NCBI GenBank assembly: GCA_900548765.1
Contig: URLU01000069.1
Span: 1-10,285, forward strand
DNA: 10,285 nucleotides
Origin: an uncultured Lachnobacterium sp.
Lineage (GTDB): Bacteria > Bacillota > Clostridia > Lachnospirales > Lachnospiraceae
Reading direction: 5' to 3'
Part shown: piece after piece, positions 1-6,198 of the stretch
Layout of the letters: the number at the start of each line of letters is the position of its first letter
How positions within the stretch are numbered: position 1 is the stretch's first letter
Translations under genes and position numbers: made by a program
The notes under the pieces: generated by a model
The model's database searches: none
What the model was told of the DNA's origin: nothing
The model's input: the letters and a program-made list of their open reading frames with translations, nothing else

Positions 1-339
1 ATAAATGATGATGGAACTGCTATTGTTGATGAAATACCGAAAGCACAGAACGGTGCAGTTACAGCTTCTGGCAGTCTGGACAAGAATGCTTCTGATAAAG
101 ACGAAGCAGGAGATAGTTCAGCAGATGCTGACTCTTCAGATAATGATTCAGCAAATGACGATAGCTCAGATGATTCGACAGGTGCTGGTTCAACAAATGA
201 TGATGCTGTAGATACTGGAAAGGGCAGTGACGAGTCAACAGATACGGATAATAAAAATTCAGACGTGAGTGAGGTAGACCATTTTGCACCGAATGCTAAG
301 GTATATGATGCTAAGGGCAGTGTTTATTATCTGAATTAA
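1..339 (+). CDS. C-terminal part of a Ser/Asp-rich protein, 5' end outside window
   Basis: Frame 1 is open from the first base to a TAA at 337-339 and gives 112 residues with no convincing internal start, so this is the end of a longer gene. Asp makes up about 21% (24 residues) and Ser about 15% (17 residues), concentrated in a low-complexity stretch at roughly residues 25-90 with repeated SSD, NDD and STD units. A less biased tail follows, ending DAKGSVYYLN. Such acidic, Ser-rich segments are typical of flexible linkers in secreted or surface proteins of Gram-positive bacteria, but no catalytic or anchoring motif is visible here: there is no LPXTG and no terminal membrane segment. The function cannot be assigned. 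A strong hairpin follows the stop directly, which supports this being a true gene end. The competing short frames in the same stretch are Met/Gln- or His/Leu-rich shadows of the GAT/TCA-type codons. Confidence 0.8.
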   Translation: MNDDGTAIVDEIPKAQNGAVTASGSLDKNASDKDEAGDSSADADSSDNDSANDDSSDDSTGAGSTNDDAVDTGKGSDESTDTDNKNSDVSEVDHFAPNAKVYDAKGSVYYLN

Positions 340-350
340 TTAACTTGCTA

Positions 351-389
351 AATATGCTTTGAAGTGATAAACTCATTTCGAAGCATATT
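351..389 (+). terminator. Hairpin terminator after the Ser/Asp-rich gene
   Basis: AATATGCTTTGAAGTGA (351-367) pairs with TCATTTCGAAGCATATT (373-389) around a 5-nt loop. The 17-bp stem contains two G-U wobbles. It begins 11 nt after the stop codon and its 3' arm runs into TTC, giving a short U-run. The stem is strong but the U-tract is modest. Because the structure is nearly symmetrical it could also act on the other strand. Confidence 0.75.
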
Positions 390-510
390 TTCATATCAAG
401 TGCCACGGGCACACAAATCTAAATCAATTTATTACAAATTATTAGAATCAAAATTCATGCTTTATTTACAAAATTACAACTGAATATGGAACTATTAATT
501 TGATTATCAC

Positions 511-518
511 AAGGAGGG
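511..518 (+). promoter_or_regulatory. Strong ribosome binding site that fixes a TTG start
   Basis: AAGGAGGG lies 9 nt upstream of the TTG at 528. It is the best Shine-Dalgarno match in the window and no ATG is correctly spaced after it, which is why the TTG is chosen as the start of the Rpn-type gene. In the preceding gap (390-510), which is AT-rich, I could not find a -35/-10 pair with acceptable spacing. Confidence 0.8.
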
Positions 519-527
519 AATTTTACG

Positions 528-1478
528 TTGACAAAGGACAAAGTCAAACCAGATTCTGCCGATAAGGTTTACTGGAGGCAGAATGAAACATTCGCAGACC
601 TGTTTAATGCGTATTTGTACAATGGCGAGCAGGTTATCAAATCAGAGGAATTGGAGGAACTGGACACGGATACTTCTGATGTAGTTGAGATTGGAGAGGT
701 GAAGGAAAGCATAAGAGGCGCCAGAGACGTGATTAAGATTGCGAAAAAGTATAATGGCGTTGAGTATGTGCTTCTGGCAATCGAAAATCAGGAGGGCATA
801 CATTATGCCATGCCGATACGAGTAATGGGTTATGACCATTATTCCTATAATAAACAGTATAATGACAGGAAGAATTATTATAAGAAAAATGATATAAAAC
901 TTAAAGATGATGAGTTTTTATCCGGTATAAGAAAGACAGATAAATTCTTGCCAGTGATAACACTTGTGTTGTATTGTGGAGAAAAAGATTGGGATGGACC
1001 CAAAAGCTTGTATGATATGTTGGTAATTCCAGACAGGATTAAAAGTTTTGTGGGAAACTATCCGATAAATATAATACAGATGAGGGATAGTCATTTGCTG
1101 TTTCACAATCAGTATAATGTGGATTTATTCACAGTAATGTCTATAGTATATGATAATGGAAAAACTATGGATCAAAAGATTCAGGAGCTTAGGCAATACG
1201 AATCAGACAGAAATATAGATGAAAAAGTAATTGATGTAATTGTAGCAACAACTAATCTACAGGTTAATAAAAAGAAAGTGGGTGAACAAAAAATGTGTAC
1301 GTTTTGGGATGAATTAAGGGAGTCAGGCAAAAATGAAGGAAAAATCGAAGGAAAACGAGAAGCGCAGTGTGAAGCCATACATAACATAATGGAATCGCTA
1401 AACTTGAGTATGGAGCAGGCGATGGATGTTCTTAAGATTCCAGAAAGTGAACGGGCTGAATATACAAGTAAAGTATAA
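528..1478 (+). CDS. Rpn family PD-(D/E)XK nuclease / putative transposase
   Basis: This 316-residue protein resembles the Rpn (recombination-promoting nuclease, 'transposase_31') group, which is common and often multicopy in Lachnospiraceae. The N-terminal part (about 15-110) has the restriction-endonuclease-like arrangement of the family: a helical start (YWRQNETFADLFNAYLY), an acidic residue D67 in ARDVIK, and the core strand VLLAIENQ with E86 and Q88. A hydrophobic strand, LPVITLVLYCGEKDWDG (141-157), and a middle helical region follow. The C-terminus has the charged EGKIEGKRE linker (270-278) and a small helical end, both usual for the family. E. coli Rpn proteins are DNA endonucleases that stimulate RecA-independent recombination; activity here is inferred only. 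The gene stands alone between two hairpins, starts with TTG, and is more AT-rich than its neighbours, in keeping with a mobile or recently acquired gene, but I see no terminal repeats or target duplication around it. Confidence 0.85.
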   Translation: MTKDKVKPDSADKVYWRQNETFADLFNAYLYNGEQVIKSEELEELDTDTSDVVEIGEVKESIRGARDVIKIAKKYNGVEYVLLAIENQEGIHYAMPIRVMGYDHYSYNKQYNDRKNYYKKNDIKLKDDEFLSGIRKTDKFLPVITLVLYCGEKDWDGPKSLYDMLVIPDRIKSFVGNYPINIIQMRDSHLLFHNQYNVDLFTVMSIVYDNGKTMDQKIQELRQYESDRNIDEKVIDVIVATTNLQVNKKKVGEQKMCTFWDELRESGKNEGKIEGKREAQCEAIHNIMESLNLSMEQAMDVLKIPESERAEYTSKV

Positions 1479-1483
1479 AAAGT

Positions 1484-1516
1484 AATAAGCAGGCTGATTC
1501 TTACAGCCTGCTTATT
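1484..1516. terminator. Bidirectional terminator between convergent genes
   Basis: AATAAGCAGGCTG (1484-1496) and CAGCCTGCTTATT (1504-1516) form a perfect 13-bp stem with a 7-nt loop. It sits 5 nt after the Rpn-type stop codon and 4 nt beyond the stop of the convergent histidine kinase gene. On the minus strand the stem is followed by ACTTTTTATAC, a reasonable U-tract; on the plus strand by TCTATC with TTATT inside the stem. It therefore probably serves both transcripts, better on the minus strand. Confidence 0.85.
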
Positions 1517-1520
1517 TCTA

Positions 1521-2957
1521 TCACGCATTCTCCCGGCTGGAAAGAGCCAGAGTAAATATAAATTCAGTTCCAGCCCCCTCCGTACTGACAACATTGATAT
1601 TTTGCTTATGTGCCTGTATGATTTCCTTCACAATAGCAAGTCCAAGTCCTGTGCCCTTCTTATCCTTGCCACGGGATGGGTCAGTCTTGTAGAAGCGCTC
1701 CCAGATCTTATTGAGGCTGTCAGCAGGAATACCCACACCGGAATCCTTGACAGAGATGAAGACCTTTTCATTTTTGATGATTGTTTCAATCTTGATTACT
1801 GAATCAGGATTAGAAAACTTGGCAGCATTATCAATCAGATTGTAAAGCACCTGCTGGATTTTGCTCATATCTGCATTTACAAAGAGCTCCTGACCAGTCA
1901 ATACCAAATCAAAGGATAAGCTTTTTTCCCGGCATTTTCCCTCAAAGGTCATAATGGTGGTTCGTATCATGTTGTTTATGTCAAAATCAGCCAGATCCAG
2001 ACGGATGCCATGATGTCCGAACTCGTTCAAATCCAGAAGGCTCTTGGTGAGCTTGTTAAGCCTTTCTGTCTCAAACAGGATGATGTTTAAGTACTTGTCC
2101 TGCATTTCAACCGGGATGGTGCCATCCAATATTGCTTCAACATAGCCTTTTATGGAGGTAAGTGGAGAGCGGAAATCGTGAGATACATTTGACACGAACT
2201 TTCGCTGGTCTTCCTCTAAGGTGTCAAGCTCCGTCGCCATATAGTTTAAGGTGTTGGCGAGATATCCCAGCTCATTATTTGCGTTTACATCTATCTTGTG
2301 GGTAAAATCACCTTTGGCATAAATCTGCGCAGCCTTTGTGATTTTGCGCAGCGGCCTGTAGATAGAATAGGTAAAAATGACAAGCAGCAAAAAGGCTAGT
2401 ATAAACACAATCATTACAGTGTAGAAGGATATGTTTATAAATCCGTCCGAACCGCTTACTATGGTGGATATGGGCTTGTGGATTAACACATATCCGCGAT
2501 TTTTGTATGATATAGTAATTGGTGAAAATACAGACAGGGTATCCTCATCAAAATGTCCATAGAAATCTCCAATGCGGCTGTAGGTATTTCCAAAGTCCGC
2601 AATATCGAAATTGTCTATGTGCTCATAGTCCGCGTCAGCAGCCTTGTTCATCACAGTTGAATCACTTGAGTTAACCAGAATATTTCCGGCATTATCCACT
2701 ATCCAGACATCGGCAGAGAGATAGTCAGAGACTATTTCCATATGCTTTTGAAAATCGTCCAATGTAATAGAACTTTTATAATATTCTGCTGCATAGTCAG
2801 CCGCTATGAGGGCGGACTCGCGGTATAGTCTCTGGGCTTCCCTTTTTTGCATATATTTCAGGGTTGAATACTGGGTAAAAGTACATATGACTATAAAAGC
2901 AACGATTCCATATACCGCATAGCTTAAAAGCAGCTTTATATATATTGATTTCCTCAT
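1521..2957 (-). CDS. Membrane sensor histidine kinase (HAMP, HisKA, HATPase_c)
   Basis: This 478-residue sensor kinase has a classic layout. A first membrane segment (about 9-28) is followed by an extracytoplasmic sensor region of about 150 residues (29-177), a second membrane segment (about 178-199) and a HAMP linker (about 200-252, with YRPLRKITKAA). The dimerisation/phosphoacceptor helix carries H260 in SHDFRSPLTSIKGY. The ATP-binding domain shows the N box (N373/N377 in NLIDNAAK), G1 (DSGVGI, 405-410), F box (WERFYKTDPSR) and G2 (GTGLGL, 435-440), so all kinase motifs are intact. The sensor region is not one I recognise, so the stimulus is unknown. The ATG overlaps the TGA of the response regulator gene (ATGA), implying translational coupling with its cognate partner. 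The order regulator then kinase, and the domain layout, fit the large PhoR/ResE/VanS-like group. Confidence 0.95.
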   Translation of the reverse strand: MRKSIYIKLLLSYAVYGIVAFIVICTFTQYSTLKYMQKREAQRLYRESALIAADYAAEYYKSSITLDDFQKHMEIVSDYLSADVWIVDNAGNILVNSSDSTVMNKAADADYEHIDNFDIADFGNTYSRIGDFYGHFDEDTLSVFSPITISYKNRGYVLIHKPISTIVSGSDGFINISFYTVMIVFILAFLLLVIFTYSIYRPLRKITKAAQIYAKGDFTHKIDVNANNELGYLANTLNYMATELDTLEEDQRKFVSNVSHDFRSPLTSIKGYVEAILDGTIPVEMQDKYLNIILFETERLNKLTKSLLDLNEFGHHGIRLDLADFDINNMIRTTIMTFEGKCREKSLSFDLVLTGQELFVNADMSKIQQVLYNLIDNAAKFSNPDSVIKIETIIKNEKVFISVKDSGVGIPADSLNKIWERFYKTDPSRGKDKKGTGLGLAIVKEIIQAHKQNINVVSTEGAGTEFIFTLALSSRENA

Positions 2958-3658
2958 TCAGTTACCTCAAATTTGTATCCGATTCCCCAGACAGTGGATA
3001 TGCTCCAGTTGCCTGTGTCTTTTATTTTTTCTCTTAACCGCTTTACATGCACATCCACGGTTCTGGTATCACCTATATATTCATAGCCCCAGATATGGTC
3101 GAGAAGCTGTTCTCTGGTAAATACCTGATTTGGAGACGAAGCAAGAAAATACAAGAGTTCAAGCTCTTTTGGCGGCATCTCAACAGGATGATTGTTGTAG
3201 GTTACAGAATAGTTGGACAGGTTTACAGTCAGTCCAGGATATTCTACGCATTTAAGCTCAACGGTGGTGGCTGTGTCGGCTTTAACCGGTGTAAAGCGGC
3301 GCAGTACAGCCTTGACGCGGGCTACCAGCTCTTTAGAATCAAAGGGCTTCATAATGTAGTCATCTGCCCCAAGCTCAAGTCCCAGCACCTTATCAAAGAT
3401 TTCACCCTTGGCAGATAGCATAATAATTGGAACATTTGATTTTGTCCTGATTTCCCTGCATACCTGATAGCCGTCTATACCCGGAAGCATCAGGTCAAGG
3501 AGGATGAGGTTCGGGTTATAATGCTCAAAGGCATTAAGGGCTTCCTCTCCGTCATTTACAATCTTGGTGTCATAGCACTCTTTTGTGAGATACAGAGATA
3601 TAAGCTCTGCGATATTGTTGTCGTCATCTACGATTAGAATTTTTTGTTTGATTGCCAT
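2954..3658 (-). CDS. OmpR/PhoB-family response regulator
   Basis: This 234-residue protein is a DNA-binding response regulator. The receiver domain (about 5-120) keeps the acidic pocket D11/D12, the phosphoacceptor D55 (LILLDLMLPG), S82 of LSAK and the conserved K104 of MKPF. The C-terminal winged helix (about 135-232) has the usual PPKELELLYFLASSP, FTREQLLDHIWG and DTRTVDVHVKRLREKI segments and ends with the WGIGYKF wing. It should be phosphorylated by the kinase encoded immediately downstream, with which it overlaps by 4 nt. An AAAAGGGGAG ribosome binding site (3665-3674) lies 6 nt before the ATG and overlaps the stop codon of mutS2, only 14 nt upstream, so translation is probably coupled to mutS2 as well. 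Target genes cannot be read from the sequence. Confidence 0.96.
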   Translation of the reverse strand: MAIKQKILIVDDDNNIAELISLYLTKECYDTKIVNDGEEALNAFEHYNPNLILLDLMLPGIDGYQVCREIRTKSNVPIIMLSAKGEIFDKVLGLELGADDYIMKPFDSKELVARVKAVLRRFTPVKADTATTVELKCVEYPGLTVNLSNYSVTYNNHPVEMPPKELELLYFLASSPNQVFTREQLLDHIWGYEYIGDTRTVDVHVKRLREKIKDTGNWSISTVWGIGYKFEVTE

Positions 3659-3672
3659 TGTATACTCCCCTT

Positions 3673-6054
3673 TTATTCAAACTTGGCGATTGTTACACCT
3701 GCATCACCCTCACCGAACTCAGCAAGGTGAAATTCCTTAACATGTTTCTGTCTCCTTAAATACTGATGTACAGCCTTTCTTAAGGCACCAGTTCCCTTAC
3801 CATGGACGATACGGACAGATGCAATGTGAGCGATATAGGCGTCATCCAGATACTTGTCCAGAAGAGCGATTGCTTCATCGGTTGTCTTGCCAATCAGATT
3901 GATTTCGGATGAAACATTCATAGCCTTGCTCATCTTGATTTTGCTGCCACCGCCGCCATATTTTTTAGCAGGAGACGAATCTGCATCATCCACAAGCACC
4001 AGGTCATTGATGTTTACGAGGGAACGGAGAATTCCCATCTGGACATACAAATCCCCTTTGGCGTTTGGCAGTGTGTGTACAGTTCCTTTGAGATTCATGG
4101 AAAGAACCAGTACAGAATCTCCTATGCGCAGCTTCTTAGGCGCCTTGTGGTTAGGTGCTTTGTTCTGTTTTTTGAGCCCGGAAATGGATTTTTCCTTCTC
4201 AGACAGCTTGTTTCTGACATTCGTACGCTCCTTCTCCATCTGGCTCATAGGTGCCTGACCCTGACCATATTTGTTGAAATTGCGGATGGTTTCGTCAGCT
4301 AAGTCTTTGGCTTCTTTTAATATCTTGTAGGCTTCCTCATTTGCCTCGCGCAGAATCTTTTCCTTGTTCTGGTCGAGGCGCTCCTGCTTGCTCTCAAGCT
4401 GCTTCTTAAGAGTCTCAATTTCAGCTTTGTACTGGTTGATTTCAAGCTGTTCTTTCTCAATTGTCTGGCGGCTTGCTTCGAGGTTAGAGATTAAGTCTTC
4501 AAAATCAATATCCTTGTCGCTTATTCTGGTACGGGCATCCTCAATGATGTTTTCACTTAAGCCCAGCTTTTGAGAGATGGCAAAAGCATTACTCTTTCCT
4601 GGAATACCAATTAATAATCTATAGGTTGGGCTCAGTGTCTCCACGTTAAATTCACAGCAGGCATTCTCAACGCCGTCAGTAGAAAGGGCATATACCTTCA
4701 GTTCACTGTAGTGGGTGGTAGCCATGGTGACACTTCCGTACTGATGCAGCTTGTTAAGGATAGAAATCGCAAGGGCGGCACCCTCTGTAGGGTCTGTTCC
4801 GGAGCAGAGCTCATCAAAGAGGCAGAGACTCTTGTCATCTGCTTTTTCAAGGATTCGCACAATGTTTGTCATGTGAGATGAGAATGTACTTAAGCTTTGC
4901 TCGATACTCTGTTCATCACCTATGTCTGCAAACACTTCATGGAAAATCGCAAGCATGGAACGGTCTCCTGCCGGTATGTGAAGACCAGCCTGTCCCATAA
5001 GGGTCAGGAGTCCTACAGTCTTAAGAGATACGGTCTTACCACCGGTATTTGGTCCTGTGATGATAAGCTGCTTGTATTCCTCACCAAGCCTGACATCAAT
5101 AGGCACTACAGTCTTTGGATCTAAGAGAGGGTGGCGTCCATGGCGGATGTTTATGATGCCCTTTTCGTTAAATTCAGGAGCCACACCATTGTAGGATTTT
5201 GCAAGGTTGGCCTTGGCAAAGATAAAGTCAAGCTCTGAGAGCACCTGATAGTCGGTCTCAAGCGCCATGGCGTTTTCAGCAACCCTGTTTGACAGGTCGG
5301 CAAGTATTACATTTATCTCATCCTGCTCCTTGATAAAGAGCTCCTTTAATTCGTTGTTTAAGTTCACCACAGCCATTGGCTCGATGAAAAGTGTTGAACC
5401 GCTTGAGGACTGGTCGTGCATCATGCCGGGAACCTGTCCTTTTGCCTCTGCTTTTACCGGAAGGCAGTAGCGTCCATCTCTCATGGTAACAACTGCATCC
5501 TGTAAGTATGTCCGGGTGGTGCTGTTATTCATGATTGTTGTGAGCTGGGCATGGATTCTGTCATTCATGCCACGGATGGATTTCCTGATTTTAAAAAGCG
5601 CAGGACTTGCATCATCAGCTATTTCATCCTCTGAGAGGATGCATCGCCTTATCTCATCATGGAGAGGAGATAAGGGCTCAAGTTCTGTGAAAAAAGGAGT
5701 CAGGGAGTCAGCCTTGTCATCGACCCTGTCTGAGCGGTCATATGCCTTGGCTCGCTTTGCAACCTCCAGAAGACTTCCGATTCTTAAAAGCTCTGTGGTG
5801 TTTAATGCACCGCCGATGTCAAGGCGCTTCAGAGAGGCATGTACATTGTGGATACCAACAAAAGTGATGCTGCTGTCCTTGTAGAGCCTGCCCAATGCAT
5901 CAGCAGTGGTTTTCTGCAAATCATTAATCTCATCTATATCTGTGCCTGGAACTAATTCCAGACATCTTTTTTTAATTTCCTCGCTTGCTGCATAGGAAGC
6001 AAGTCTGTCCAGTATTTTATTGTATTCTAATGTTTTTAAAACTTTCTTATTCAC
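3673..6054 (-). CDS. mutS2: MutS2 (MutS-like ATPase with KOW-like and Smr domains)
   Basis: This 793-residue protein is full length for MutS2. It lacks the mismatch-recognition domain of MutS1 and begins directly with the core/clamp region. The ATPase shows Walker A GPNTGGKT (334-341), Walker B CLFDELCSGTDPTEG (411-425, D414/E415) and the switch ATTHYSELK. A long charged coiled coil (about 520-590) is followed by a KOW-like beta segment (about 643-690) and a C-terminal Smr domain (about 717-793) with HGKGTGALR. MutS2 has been described as an anti-recombination factor and, in Bacillus subtilis, as a sensor of collided ribosomes; which role applies here is inference. The Smr domain reads INLIG where LDLRG is usual (residues 718-722), so nuclease activity is doubtful. 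The start is GTG, supported by AAAGG at 6064-6068 with a 9-nt spacer. It is the first gene of an operon with the two-component pair. Confidence 0.96.
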   Translation of the reverse strand: MNKKVLKTLEYNKILDRLASYAASEEIKKRCLELVPGTDIDEINDLQKTTADALGRLYKDSSITFVGIHNVHASLKRLDIGGALNTTELLRIGSLLEVAKRAKAYDRSDRVDDKADSLTPFFTELEPLSPLHDEIRRCILSEDEIADDASPALFKIRKSIRGMNDRIHAQLTTIMNNSTTRTYLQDAVVTMRDGRYCLPVKAEAKGQVPGMMHDQSSSGSTLFIEPMAVVNLNNELKELFIKEQDEINVILADLSNRVAENAMALETDYQVLSELDFIFAKANLAKSYNGVAPEFNEKGIINIRHGRHPLLDPKTVVPIDVRLGEEYKQLIITGPNTGGKTVSLKTVGLLTLMGQAGLHIPAGDRSMLAIFHEVFADIGDEQSIEQSLSTFSSHMTNIVRILEKADDKSLCLFDELCSGTDPTEGAALAISILNKLHQYGSVTMATTHYSELKVYALSTDGVENACCEFNVETLSPTYRLLIGIPGKSNAFAISQKLGLSENIIEDARTRISDKDIDFEDLISNLEASRQTIEKEQLEINQYKAEIETLKKQLESKQERLDQNKEKILREANEEAYKILKEAKDLADETIRNFNKYGQGQAPMSQMEKERTNVRNKLSEKEKSISGLKKQNKAPNHKAPKKLRIGDSVLVLSMNLKGTVHTLPNAKGDLYVQMGILRSLVNINDLVLVDDADSSPAKKYGGGGSKIKMSKAMNVSSEINLIGKTTDEAIALLDKYLDDAYIAHIASVRIVHGKGTGALRKAVHQYLRRQKHVKEFHLAEFGEGDAGVTIAKFE

Positions 6055-6094
6055 AATTAATTGCCTTTCAATGATATTCTCTTATACAGATAAT

Positions 6095-6122
6095 ATTATA
6101 ACGGATTGACTGACATTAGCAA
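6095..6122 (-). promoter_or_regulatory. Probable sigma-A promoter for mutS2 and the two-component operon
   Basis: Read on the minus strand, TTGCTA (6122-6117) is separated by 16 nt from a perfect TATAAT (6100-6095). Transcription should start near 6088, about 35 nt before the GTG of mutS2. The -10 is ideal and the -35 matches 4 of 6 consensus positions. Confidence 0.65.
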
Positions 6123-6134
6123 AGGTAAAAATAG

Positions 6135-6163
6135 TTGCAAGCAAACTTATTTGCGAATATAAT
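6135..6163 (+). promoter_or_regulatory. Sigma-A promoter for the htrA-like/yhaM/rlmD operon
   Basis: TTGCAA (6135-6140) and a perfect TATAAT (6158-6163) are separated by the optimal 17 nt. Transcription should start near 6170, just ahead of the AAGGAG site (6180-6185), giving a leader of about 29 nt. A small inverted repeat, GCAAA-CTTA-TTTGC (6141-6154), lies in the spacer; it could be an operator half-site pair but is short enough to be chance. Confidence 0.75.
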
Positions 6164-6198
6164 AAAAAGACAGGTTGTTAAGGAGTTTTTACTGACAG

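Noticed and set aside
5..289. Short Met/Gln-rich (plus) and His/Leu-rich (minus) frames near the window start
   Set aside because: They are alternative readings of the Asp/Ser-rich linker; their odd composition comes from the GAT/TCA-rich codons of the true frame.
400..412. Small perfect inverted repeat GTGCC-ACG-GGCAC
   Set aside because: A 5-bp stem with a 3-nt loop and no neighbouring promoter or U-tract; too short to support a function.
1181..1594. 137-residue minus-strand frame spanning the terminator and the Rpn and kinase ends
   Set aside because: It crosses a strong terminator hairpin and overlaps two real genes; no recognisable protein.
3854..4258. 134-residue open frame on the plus strand inside mutS2
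   Set aside because: It lies wholly antisense to well-conserved MutS2 coding sequence, has no ribosome binding site and shows Ser/Leu/Arg-rich composition typical of a shadow frame.
5483..5884. 133-residue open frame antisense to the mutS2 N-terminal region
   Set aside because: Shadow of the conserved frame on the minus strand; no motif and no start signal.
6141..6154. Operator-like inverted repeat GCAAA-CTTA-TTTGC in the plus promoter
   Set aside because: Arms of only 5 bp in AT-rich DNA are expected by chance; noted with the promoter but not called as a separate site.
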